A stretch of DNA of 64,000 bases. Origin: CAVVUF01 sp963751425 (GTDB lineage: Bacteria; Chloroflexota; Anaerolineae; Anaerolineales; UBA4823). Position 1 is the first letter of the stretch. Every line of letters starts with the position of its first letter. Below are positions 18,597-27,265 of the stretch, one piece after another. Where the stretch lies: contig CAVVUF010000002.1 in NCBI GenBank assembly GCA_963751425.1, positions 1,550,001 through 1,614,000 of the forward strand. Direction: 5' to 3'. The notes beneath the pieces were generated by a model. It was given only the letters and a program-made list of their open reading frames with translations, did no database searches and had not been told where the DNA came from. Made by a program: the position numbers and the translations under genes.

Positions 18597-19823
18597 ATGA
18601 CTTCACCCCTCAGTCCCCTCCAGGTCAGCCCAAACGGTCGCTACTTCGTCGATCGAGATAACCGGCCCACCTTCTGGCTCGGCGATACCCAATGGGAGCT
18701 GTTTCGCCTTTTTGATGCCGATACCGCCCTGCGCATCCTGCATAACCGGCAAGCTAAGGGTTTCAATGTCATCCTGGTCATGCTCACGGGGGTGGACATT
18801 TCCCAATTTGACCCCGCTGGCAGCTTTTCCTACACCAACCTGGAAGGGGAAGTACCCTGGCTCGGGTATGACCCCCTCCGGCCCATCGAAGCTTATTTTC
18901 AACACATTGATCCGCTCATCCGCCTTGGCGAGCAAACCGGGCAAACTCTCGTTGTGGGCATCTACCACAAATGGCATGCCAATGTAATCACCCTCGAGAA
19001 AGCGCGACCCTGGGCACGCTGGGTCGCAAGGCGCTACCGTGAAGTTCCGAATCTGATCTGGAGTATGTACCCCAACGCCTCTGCGGAGTTCATCCCTGTC
19101 TGCCGGGAGCTGGCGGCGGGCTTGCAAGAGGGCGATGGCGGCAGCCACTTGATCTGCGTACACCCTGACCCTTCCGTGGCCTCCTCCAGCTTTTTACATC
19201 ACGATCCCTGGCTGGCTTTCAACATGATCCAGACCTGCATTGATTATGACCAGATCCCCGCCACCGTCAGCGCGGATTACGCCCTCATGCCTGCGAAGCC
19301 GGTAGTCATGGCGGAGGGCGGTTATGAGGGCCAGGAATTTGACCGCCTCCAAACCCCTCACCACATCCGCAAGCAAGCCTATTGGACGCAGCTCTCTGGT
19401 GGTCATCACGTCTACGGGCACAACGATGCCTGGGCTTTTCCCGCTGCCTGGGAAACCTGGCTGACTGCCCCGGGTGCCGCGCACCTTCAGATCTTTCGAG
19501 AGGTGATTACTTCCCTCGCAGCCTGGTGGGATCTGGTCCCCGATCTATCCCTCTTCGTCTCCGGCCTGGGCAGCGGGTTTGCGCTCAATACTGCCGCTCG
19601 CTCAGCCTCGGGGCGCTGGATCATCGCTTACCTCAGCGAGCCTAGTTGCATCTCCCTGCGCCTGGATAGCCTGGTTGGATCTACCTTTGCCCAAGCCTGG
19701 TGGATCGACCCCACAAGCGGGGAGCGCTTCTCCGCTGGAACGCATCCAATTTCCAGCCTGGCTGCCTTCGAAACCCCGTCCGGTTGGGCAGATGCGGTCT
19801 TGCTTGTCGAACCTTCAGCCTGA
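18597..19823 (+). CDS. DUF4038 / apiosidase-like glycoside hydrolase (GH140-type)
   Basis: The protein opens with the family hallmark SPNGRYFVDRDNRPTFWLGDTQWEL and the ADTALRILHNRQAKGFNVI helix of a TIM-barrel in which the N-terminal loop faces the active site. The barrel runs to about residue 320 and a small beta domain (PF12904-like, with a WWIDPTSGERF segment) closes the protein. Characterised relatives cleave apiose from pectic rhamnogalacturonan II. No signal peptide is seen, so it would act inside the cell on imported oligosaccharides. ATG 18597 is chosen over an upstream start at 18504 that has no family similarity. Confidence 0.75.
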   Translation: MTSPLSPLQVSPNGRYFVDRDNRPTFWLGDTQWELFRLFDADTALRILHNRQAKGFNVILVMLTGVDISQFDPAGSFSYTNLEGEVPWLGYDPLRPIEAYFQHIDPLIRLGEQTGQTLVVGIYHKWHANVITLEKARPWARWVARRYREVPNLIWSMYPNASAEFIPVCRELAAGLQEGDGGSHLICVHPDPSVASSSFLHHDPWLAFNMIQTCIDYDQIPATVSADYALMPAKPVVMAEGGYEGQEFDRLQTPHHIRKQAYWTQLSGGHHVYGHNDAWAFPAAWETWLTAPGAAHLQIFREVITSLAAWWDLVPDLSLFVSGLGSGFALNTAARSASGRWIIAYLSEPSCISLRLDSLVGSTFAQAWWIDPTSGERFSAGTHPISSLAAFETPSGWADAVLLVEPSA

Positions 19824-19825
19824 TC

Positions 19826-20215
19826 TCAAACCATCCATGCTTCGTACGGCCGGTCTTTTAATGGATCGGAACCAAAGCGCAAGATGTTGCCATCCAGGTC
19901 TTCCACATGCATCTCGAGTGCCCAGGAGTAGTTCCTCGGCGCGTGGTGGATGCGGGCGCCTTTCGCCTTAAACTCCTCGTAGAGCGCCTGCGCATCTGAA
20001 ACGCCTACCCAGACCCAGGTACCTGGGTGCCCCTGCTCCCCCCGCACCAGGTAGATGCCTGCGTTATCCCTGGAGACATTGGAGAAATTGCCATTGCCCC
20101 ATTCTGCCTCTTCGAATCCAAGCACTTCTACATAATACTTTACTGCCGCAGCCATATCCTCCACCCGCAGGATCGGAGTGGCATTTTCAAAGTGAATCGG
20201 TTTTTCTTCGCTCAT
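19826..20215 (-). CDS. VOC (glyoxalase/bleomycin-resistance fold) protein
   Basis: The 129-residue protein has the two beta-alpha-beta-beta-beta halves of the vicinal oxygen chelate fold: TPILRVEDMAAAVKYYVEVLGF at the start and YSWALEMHVEDLDGNILRFG at the end, with a glutamate in the usual metal position. Length is typical of the single-domain group. Members bind antibiotics or catalyse metal-assisted isomerisations; the ligand here is unknown. It is convergent with the apiosidase-like gene with only two bases between stops. Confidence 0.75.
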   Translation of the reverse strand: MSEEKPIHFENATPILRVEDMAAAVKYYVEVLGFEEAEWGNGNFSNVSRDNAGIYLVRGEQGHPGTWVWVGVSDAQALYEEFKAKGARIHHAPRNYSWALEMHVEDLDGNILRFGSDPLKDRPYEAWMV

Positions 20216-20420
20216 TAAAACCTCTCAAAATATGATTTTCATTGGAGTGCCGATTGCTATAGTGTAGCACAAACCCTTGATCATCGGGCAGCAGGAAACA
20301 CGCTAGAAGGATGGTTCCCATACCAGGCTGTAATCCGATTGCAGGAAAACCTGCAGCCAACCTGGCAGTTTTCATTCATGGTATTATTCAAATGCAACGA
20401 ATTCCCCAACTGTATTGATT

Positions 20421-20450
20421 CAAATCCGTGAAACCCGTGCAATCCGTGAG
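20421..20450. repeat. Three copies of an 'aatccgtga'-like unit
   Basis: Three tandem units of ten bases (caaatccgtg, aaacccgtgc, aatccgtgag) stand 23 bases before the SAM hydrolase start. The same unit, on either strand, recurs in at least five other gaps. Confidence 0.55.
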
Positions 20451-20472
20451 CTAATTATCCAGGAGATCCCTT

Positions 20473-21258
20473 ATGTCCATCATGACCCTGTTAACCGACT
20501 TCGGTCTCAAAGACGGCAATGTAGGCGTGATGAAAGGTGTCATCTGGAAGATCGCCCCCGAAGTACAGATCGCCGACCTGAGCCACCTCATCCCACCGCA
20601 GGATGTGCAGGAGGGGGCGCTGATCCTCTCGCGTTCCGCCCCCTACTTCCCTCCCGGCACCATCCACGTAGCGGTGGTCGACCCGGGGGTAGGCACCATC
20701 CGGCGCCCCATCGCGGCACGCCTGGGCAGCCAATTCTTCGTCCTGCCCGATAACGGCCTGATCACCCTGCTGCTCGAGCAAGCGGAAGCTGCCTCCGACA
20801 GCGTGGAGCTCGTTCACCTCGACCGGCCTCAATATTGGCTGCCTGAAGTCAGCCATGTCTTCCACGGTCGCGACATCTTTGCTCCCTGTGCTGCCCACCT
20901 GGCCAACGGCGCCCTGCTCACAGAGCTGGGCACGCCTATCCGCGATCCCCAGCGCTTGAAGTTCCCCACCCCTACCCAGATCGACCATGGTCTGCGAGGG
21001 GAGGTAATCCACATCGACCATTTCGGCAACCTCTCCACCAGCATCCGCCGCCAGCACCTGGGCGAGCCTAAAGCCTTGCGCGTGCGCCTGGCAGGGGTAG
21101 AGATCCTCGGACTTGTGCATACCTTTGGCGAGCGCCCGCCCGGCGAGCTGGTGGCATTGTACGGTTCCACCGGTTATCTCATCGTCAGCGTGGTCAATGG
21201 CAGCGCCGCCCAAAGCCTGGGCGTCAAAGTTGGGGATCCCGTCGAAGTGATTTGGTAG
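20473..21258 (+). CDS. S-adenosyl-L-methionine hydrolase (adenosine-forming), DUF62 family
   Basis: The N-terminus MTLLTDFGLKDGNVGVMKG contains the SAM-binding aspartate motif of the DUF62/fluorinase-like superfamily. FPPGTIHVAVVDPGVGT and a later IDHFGNLSTSI are conserved in it. Family enzymes use water or hydroxide to split SAM into adenosine and methionine; a halogenase role would need a substrate-pocket change that cannot be judged here. At 261 residues it has normal length. It abuts the following convergent gene with no gap. Confidence 0.82.
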   Translation: MSIMTLLTDFGLKDGNVGVMKGVIWKIAPEVQIADLSHLIPPQDVQEGALILSRSAPYFPPGTIHVAVVDPGVGTIRRPIAARLGSQFFVLPDNGLITLLLEQAEAASDSVELVHLDRPQYWLPEVSHVFHGRDIFAPCAAHLANGALLTELGTPIRDPQRLKFPTPTQIDHGLRGEVIHIDHFGNLSTSIRRQHLGEPKALRVRLAGVEILGLVHTFGERPPGELVALYGSTGYLIVSVVNGSAAQSLGVKVGDPVEVIW

Positions 21259-23739
21259 TCAGGGCATATAGCAGCCGTCGATGCCTTTCATTGTCACGGG
21301 GAATTGACCCTTCCACTCATCCCAGGGCCAGCCGTTGGATGGCCAATAAACAGGCTGCCTGGCTGCATTACGGGGGATGGAGGTTATGTCGGTGATGTCA
21401 CCGGTCTGAACATCGATAACCATCGCAAGATCCGTCTTATATTGATCTGAGACTACAGCCAGAAAGTTACCGTCTTGGCTCCATGTCAGGCTGAAGGAAG
21501 ATTGGACCTGGCTGAGGTTTCGTATTTCTCCGGTTTCTGTATCAAGGATATAGACACTGCCATTGGTGAGGTAATTTGATTGGATATATGCCAGGTAGCG
21601 GCTGTCTGGCGAAAAAGCCAGCTCGTTGATCTGCGGGTCATTGGCAAATTTGTTGAGCTGCTCTGGATGAGCCAGGTCCACCCAGCCCGCCTGGCTGCAG
21701 GTTGTCGTACCTTGCCTGAAGACAGGGTTGGTATAGGCGATCTTCCACCCATCTGCAGAGCGTGTACAGCGTACGCTCCAGGGATCGAAATATGGCAGCT
21801 CCGCCAGGAAGTATTTTTCAGCAAATAACGCCACTGGCTGGCTTACATTTACTGCTGGGTTTAATTCTTTAGGAAATTGGAAGGTCAGGCGCGCTTTCGA
21901 TGGATCGAAACCCTTGGGAGGCGCTTGCCGCTCGTGTTGTTCGTGCCCGGGGACATTTGCATACTGGATCATCTGCCTTGTTTGCGCTTCGAGATCCTTC
22001 GACTCTGCAGGCGTTGCCAGGTAATCCTTTGAGAAATTTCTTTGCGCTGCTTGGAGTGGGTTAAATATGGTATCAGGCAGGTTGGTATCGAACATAGCCT
22101 GCTGTACGATAAAATCCATGTACAGCGTGGGATTATCGTCGCGCTCATAGACCTGCTGCCGCAGCGGTATCCCAGTGACGGTGTCAATCCAAAAACGTAG
22201 GAATTTTGTCTTCCAAAAGTGATCTCCTGTTTCATCCGGGTTCCACTCCACCACCAGTACCGGTCTGTCTGCTGTCCTATCCAGGCGCAGCACCTGCCAG
22301 TCTTCGGGGTTGTAAAAATTGTCACTATTGAGAAGGTTATATAACCAACCTGAAAAGGGATCATCCTCGCTCATTGTTACCCGCTGTACCTGGATGACCG
22401 GGTAATAAAAGTCAAACGATAATCCATCCCGCACCAATTGGCTTCTGACAAAATCAGAGTAAGGGTCTTGTGAGATGACGAACAGCTTCCCCGGTCGACT
22501 GATCCATAACTGGATATGGTTTTGCTGGGGAGGCCCTGCATAGCCGGCTGGTCCTAAGGTCAGGTAGTATAGATCCATCCAGGCTGTGTGCCAAATTTCA
22601 TTACTGGCATGCATTCGCGATAGCACTTCTTGAATTGTGGAGCGGTCAGAGAGTGGCTTGACCGGCAGGCGGGGGTTCGGAAACGGGGTTGGTGTGGGTT
22701 CCAGCCATTCCTCTGCTCGAACTGGGATGAGCAAGTCTTGCCCAAGGTGCAGGGTAGTGTCCTCTAGTAGATTTCCTTTGATCAATCTCTCAGAAGTTGT
22801 GTGCAGCAGAACTGCAAGGTCTTCCACTTGGTCGCCTTCTTTAGCAGAATAGTACATGGACGGTGCCAGGGTTGGTATTGGGGTGGGGGGATTAATCAGA
22901 TGTTGGAGCTCATCGGATGGGTCGATCCAACGGATTGCCAGCATTACCAACAAGATCATTGTCAGGGGAATACCCACAGATGCCGTCTGCCGGAGATAAG
23001 CAGCCACCTGCTTGTGTCGTTTGCGCTCTTTTACCTGGTTTCGTATGCTAGGAACATTGGTTTCTAACTCGCTTTGTAAGGCTGGTTCTACCTGCCACCG
23101 CCTTCGCAAAGCTTGATCCAGTTGCAGAGAGATCTCATCTTCGAGCAGCTTTTGGAAGGAAAAACCCAGTCGACCAGCCAACCATCGGATGTGCTTTTCA
23201 GCTTTTTAATAATTTGCTGTGCGTGTCTCGGTTCTTCATCCATCACCACCGCAATCTCGTTGATCCCCCAACCATACAGAGCCCTCAGCATGACCGCCAT
23301 GCGCGGCCGCCCTCCAAGTTCATCGAATCCCAGCCAGAGCGCCGCCTCGGGGCCATCCTTAGGCTCTGCACCTGCAAAGAGCTCTTGCGCTCCATGGAAA
23401 TGGTTCCGGATTTGCAGTCTGCGGCGGGCAGCCATCAGAATTCTTGAAGGCCAGGCGGAAGATCCAAATATCGACGTCTTGCTTCCCACCAAAATGCCTG
23501 CCTTCTGCCAGAATCTGTATCATGATTGCCTGGACGACACGCTCTGCCATCTCATGGTCATCCAGGTAAGCTCTTGCCAGGTAGCTGAGGGGATTACCAT
23601 ACGCGTTTAGCAGCGTTCTGGTAAGTCCTTCGACCTCGGCTCTGTCATTTCCGAGCAGCCAGACCAGATCTGGAGCAAGGTCTGGTACCCTTTCCAAATC
23701 TGGAATAGCGCCCAAGTTTTTGTTTCCTTGAGCTTTCAT
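21259..23739 (-). CDS. ECF-sigma-like N-terminal domain fused to a membrane-anchored LysM / beta-propeller-like protein (two compensating frameshifts)
   Basis: The first about 175 residues look like an ECF sigma factor: a region-2-like helix bundle (GNPLSYLARAYLDDHE, VDIWIFRLAFK) and a region-4-like helix-turn-helix (RPRMAVMLRALYGWGINEIA, then QQIIKKLKS). A basic stretch and one membrane helix (SVGIPLTMILLVMLAI) follow. Outside the membrane come a LysM-like segment (YYSAKEGDQVEDLAVLLHTT), an outer-membrane-lipoprotein-type beta domain and TolB-like propeller strands near the end (LAFSPDSRYLAYIQS, LTWSQDGNFLAVVSD). Two single-base shifts, near 23445 and 23205, cancel each other, so the ancestral gene was one frame of about 825 residues. 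Without them it would read as two genes. Confidence 0.6.
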
Positions 23740-23782
23740 TGCGAAAAACCCATCCGCGCAAGTGCTATTCTTTTATTTTAGA

Positions 23783-23841
23783 TTGTCATTACGAGGGCCT
23801 GGAGCGATGAATGTAAAAGCCAGCGATAAAACAATCTCATT
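23783..23841. repeat. 'gtcattgcga ... caatctcat' dispersed repeat, copy 1
   Basis: The ends (attgtcattacgag and acaatctcattt) match those of a copy at 47631-47694 and enclose a less conserved middle. It lies in the 295-base gap before the glutamine synthetase gene. Elements with these ends are scattered in many bacterial genomes. Confidence 0.45.
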
Positions 23842-23971
23842 TCGATGGTGAAATTGGATTGCTTTATTCACCGGAAAATTCGAAGAAGATCAGTGTGTCC
23901 CCATAAAATTATTGTACATCCGATTTGTTAAAAATGATCAATCACTTTATACCTAATCCCTTATTCAGCGG

Positions 23972-23977
23972 TATAAT
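23972..23977 (+). promoter_or_regulatory. Possible -10 box of the glutamine synthetase gene
   Basis: TATAAT lies 58 bases before the start codon. No clear -35 box is found at the right distance, so the call is weak. Confidence 0.3.
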
Positions 23978-24034
23978 TCCCGCTTTAGATTACCCAAATT
24001 AGATATTATCTGGTACACAACCAAAGGAGCTGAT

Positions 24035-25373
24035 ATGGATAAGAAGGAGTTGCGCGAAAGAGTAAAAGCAGATGATGTAAAGTTCATCTCACTGCAGTTC
24101 ACCGATGTAACCGGTGCGGTGAAATCGGTCGATATCCCTGCCCACCGCCTGGATATTGCCTTGGAAGATGGAGTTCTGGTTCGATGGCTCCTCTGTTGAA
24201 GGCTTTTCCCGTATCCAGGAGAGCGACATGCGTTTGATCTTGGACATTGATACTTATGCTGTCTTGCCCTGGACGCCGGAGGAATACCGCCGAGCACGCA
24301 TCTTCTGTGATATCTATCAACCTGATGGCGCTCCATTCCCCGGCGATCCACGCGGCGCCCTCAAGAGAGTCCTTGCTTTGGTCGAAAAGCGCGGCTGGAC
24401 CTACTATATCGGACCTGAACCGGAGTTCTTTCTGTTCAAGCCCGCGGATGGCAACGGCATTCACCCGGTGCCGCATGATGTCGGCAGCTACTTTGATTTT
24501 TCGGCGAATGACGAAGCTGTGCGCGTGCGCACCGAGCTGATGCAAGCTCTCTTGGGTATGGGTCTTAACGTCGAGATGGGTCACCACGAAGTTGCTATCG
24601 GTCAGCATGAGATCGACTTCCAGTACGATCATGCTTTGCGCACTGCTGATAACGTCCTCACCCTCAAGTACACCGTCAAAGCCATCGCCGCGCAGCATGG
24701 CCTGGTAGCTTCCTTTATGCCCAAGCCCATTTTCGGCATCAACGGCTCCGGCATGCACTGCCACCAGTCGCTCTTCAATGCCAAGGGTGAGAACCTATTC
24801 TACGATCCCCAAGACGATTTCCACCTCTCGCCCATCGCTTATGGTTTCATCGCCGGGCAGTTAGCCCATGCACGCTCCTTCTCTGCCGTTGTCGCCCCCA
24901 CCATCAACTCCTACAAGCGCCTGGTACCCGGTTATGAAGCCCCTGTTTACATTGGCTGGGCGCAGATCAACCGGTCGGCTCTTATCCGCATCCCGCGCTT
25001 CACCACCGGCAACATCAAAGCCATGCGCGCCGAGCTGCGCTGTCCCGATCCCTCTGCCAACCCCTACCTGGCTTTCACAGTCATGTTAGCCGCAGCCCTG
25101 GAAGGCATCGATAAGCACCTGCCTGCTCCCAAGCCGCTCAACAACATCAACATCTACCACCTTACCGCCGAAGAACGGGCTGCCATGAAGATCGCCGAGC
25201 TGCCTGGTTCGCTATCTGAAGCGTTGCGGGAGCTGGAAAAGGATGAGGTGGTCAAGAATGCCCTCAGCCCGGTTCTTTACGAAGCCTTCGCTCGCGCCAA
25301 GTGGGCTGAGGTTGAAGAATCGCGTATGAAAGTCACCGACTGGGAAGTCGAGCGCTACCTCGAAAATGCCTGA
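24035..25373 (+). CDS. glnA: Glutamine synthetase type I, one frameshift
   Basis: The enzyme makes glutamine from glutamate, ammonia and ATP. The N-terminal beta-grasp (FISLQFTDVTGAVKSVDIP), the WFDGSSVEGFSR loop, the metal-binding GPEPEFFLF, MGHHEVAIGQHEID and NGSGMHCHQS motifs and the NRSALIRIPR ATP/glutamate site are all present. Corrected length is about 445 residues, near the short GSI-alpha class. The frame from ATG 24035 (AAAGGAGCTG in front) is interrupted by one extra base near 24175, in front of WFDGSS; an essential enzyme broken at one base suggests sequence error unless another copy exists. A hairpin terminator follows. Confidence 0.9.
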
Positions 25374-25419
25374 TCTGTGAGGCGTGGGCAAAGCCAGTTA
25401 TTTGTTTTGATGCATCCTG

Positions 25420-25444
25420 TAGGGGTGCCGTTACGGCGCCCCTA
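25420..25444 (+). terminator. 11-bp hairpin terminator after glutamine synthetase
   Basis: TAGGGGTGCCG (25420-25430) pairs with 25434-25444 with one G-U pair and a 3-base loop, then TTTGATT. It lies 47 bases after the stop. The remaining bases up to 25694 show nothing else I can identify. Confidence 0.65.
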
Positions 25445-25694
25445 TTTGATTACCCTGCTACGCTTTTGATAAATTAGACATATAATCATAAAGATCATTC
25501 CTTCGATGTGTATCGTGTGTCCAGCGTTATCGTTTGACCTCGCCACAAACAAGGCGAGGATCTTTTGTGTTTTTCAAGAACTGCTCCAACGATGTTAGCT
25601 ACGCCAAAAGATGATGGTTACGGCAGTACAAAATCGGATTGTTTCGCTTAATTCGCTCAAAAGGGCTGTCGGTTCTGAACAGGAAAGGTGCACA

Positions 25695-26144
25695 TTGAAG
25701 TATCTAATGAAATTGTTTATCACAATTCACGTGGGTCTGTACCGGCTTTCGGGGGGAAAGCTGGGAGGCAGGATGCGTGGGTTTAACGTGCTCTTGCTGA
25801 CCACCACCGGACGCAAGAGTGGAAAGTTCTACACGGTGCCGCTGGGTTTATTTGATTGGCAAGGCAGTTACCTGATTGTGGCTTCCAACAGTGGTGCACC
25901 TATGCATCCGGCCTGGTATTACAATCTAAAGAACCAACCTCAAGTTACCGTGCAAGTGTTAGATAAGATTATCCCTGTAACCGCCGAGGTGTTAACCGGC
26001 GATGCCCGTGCCCAAGCGTGGCAGCAAGTGATCACCAGTGCCCCGGCTTATGCTGATTATGAGAAGAACACCTCACGCGAGATTCCGCTGGTTTTGCTTC
26101 ACACCTATCCACCGGCGACCCGTAATGACAGCTCGATCAAATAA
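25695..26144 (+). CDS. Deazaflavin (F420)-dependent nitroreductase family protein, Ddn-like
   Basis: The split-barrel FDOR-A/Ddn signature is clear: LLLTTTGRKSGKFYTVPLGLF, then YLIVASNSGAPMHPAWYYNL, with the K-S-G and histidine-proline-tryptophan region that contacts the F420 phosphate and ring. Family members use reduced F420 to reduce quinones or nitro compounds, often at the membrane. The TTG at 25695 has AGGAAAGG in front; ATG 25707 is an alternative. About 149 residues. F420 synthesis genes lie at 62-64 kb, so the cofactor is very likely made by this organism. Confidence 0.8.
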   Translation: MKYLMKLFITIHVGLYRLSGGKLGGRMRGFNVLLLTTTGRKSGKFYTVPLGLFDWQGSYLIVASNSGAPMHPAWYYNLKNQPQVTVQVLDKIIPVTAEVLTGDARAQAWQQVITSAPAYADYEKNTSREIPLVLLHTYPPATRNDSSIK

Positions 26145-26231
26145 GCTGCTTATACTGTCTGGGCTACGCAAAAAGATCCTGTGTAAGGGCTCACAGCCGT
26201 GTACCCCAACAAATAATTTAAAAGGAGAAAA

Positions 26232-27149
26232 ATGATGAGTGCAAACACATTTGCGTTCACCGATAAAGATGATTTTCACATTTTTACCTACAAATGGGCG
26301 CCTGATATAGCCAAGCCCAAGGCCGCTGTGCAAATTGCGCATGGAGCGGCTGAGCATGCCCTTCGTTACGCGCGCTTTGCCAAATACCTCAACCAGGCTG
26401 GCTATGTGGTCTATGCCGATGACCACCGCGGCCACGGCAAAACTGCGGGTGATCTGTCCAAAGCAGGCATCGCTGGCCCAGATGGCTGGAACGGGATGGT
26501 TAAGGATGAGAAGCAGCTCAGCGATTTGATCAAGAAAGAAAATCCTGGGCTGCCGCTGTTCCTGTTTGGGCACAGCATGGGCTCTTTCCTGGCCCAGCGC
26601 TACATCCAGCTTTGGGGAAACGTACTGGAGGGGGTAATCCTCTCTGGCACAACCGGCCTGGCGATTATTCCCCCCGAGGCGCTGCCAATGATGGAGCAGG
26701 CTGCAGCGGGGGAGCTGCGCGACCAGATCCCAACTGGCCCTGGATTATTTGCTGCGCTCAACCAACCTTTTGAGCCGGCCAAGACCCCCTTTGACTGGCT
26801 CAGCCGCGATGAGTCAGAAGTGAAAAAGTACATTGATGATCCGTGGTGCGGCTTCGCCTTTTCTAATGGGATGACCCTGGAGATGGCACGGGGTATGGTG
26901 GAAATGCTTGTCCCTGAGAACCAGAAGCGCGTCCCCAAAAACCTGCCGGTGCTCCTCGTTTCTGGTGAGATGGATCCGGTTGGGGCGAACAACGGCGTAC
27001 GCGCCCTGGGCCAGCGTTACAAAGAGCTGGGCATCCAGGATGTGCAGGTGATCCTGTATTCCCAAGGCCGGCATGAGATGCTTAACGAGATTAACCGCGA
27101 CGAAGTTCATAAAGATTTGACCAAGTGGCTGGATGATCATGTGAAATAG
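26232..27149 (+). CDS. Monoacylglycerol-lipase-type alpha/beta hydrolase
   Basis: The Hydrolase_4 fold is indicated by an oxyanion-loop segment (QIAHGAAEHALRYARFA), YVVYADDHRGHGKT, the nucleophile elbow GHSMGS (Ser near residue 118), an acid in VSGEMDPVG and the catalytic histidine in GRHEMLNE. At 305 residues it is typical. It should hydrolyse monoacylglycerols or similar small esters in the cytoplasm. AAAGGAG precedes the ATG. It is convergent with the GH2 gene, with a strong hairpin between. Confidence 0.85.
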   Translation: MMSANTFAFTDKDDFHIFTYKWAPDIAKPKAAVQIAHGAAEHALRYARFAKYLNQAGYVVYADDHRGHGKTAGDLSKAGIAGPDGWNGMVKDEKQLSDLIKKENPGLPLFLFGHSMGSFLAQRYIQLWGNVLEGVILSGTTGLAIIPPEALPMMEQAAAGELRDQIPTGPGLFAALNQPFEPAKTPFDWLSRDESEVKKYIDDPWCGFAFSNGMTLEMARGMVEMLVPENQKRVPKNLPVLLVSGEMDPVGANNGVRALGQRYKELGIQDVQVILYSQGRHEMLNEINRDEVHKDLTKWLDDHVK

Positions 27150-27217
27150 ACTAGAGGCTTCCGGGCAGACCCATTCGGTCATATATACGACTGGATTCTC
27201 GCATCGCCTTTTCCATC

Positions 27218-27258
27218 ACCGGATGTAAGGGCGAGATCACCCCGCCCTTACATCCGGT
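27218..27258. terminator. Perfect 16-bp hairpin between convergent genes (bidirectional terminator)
   Basis: Bases 27218-27233 pair perfectly with 27243-27258 around a 9-base loop. It sits 69 bases after the lipase stop and just after the GH2 stop on the other strand. It can serve both genes. The core resembles the 'gtaagggcg ... cgcccttac' hairpin at 60741. Confidence 0.75.
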
Positions 27259-27265
27259 TAAATCG

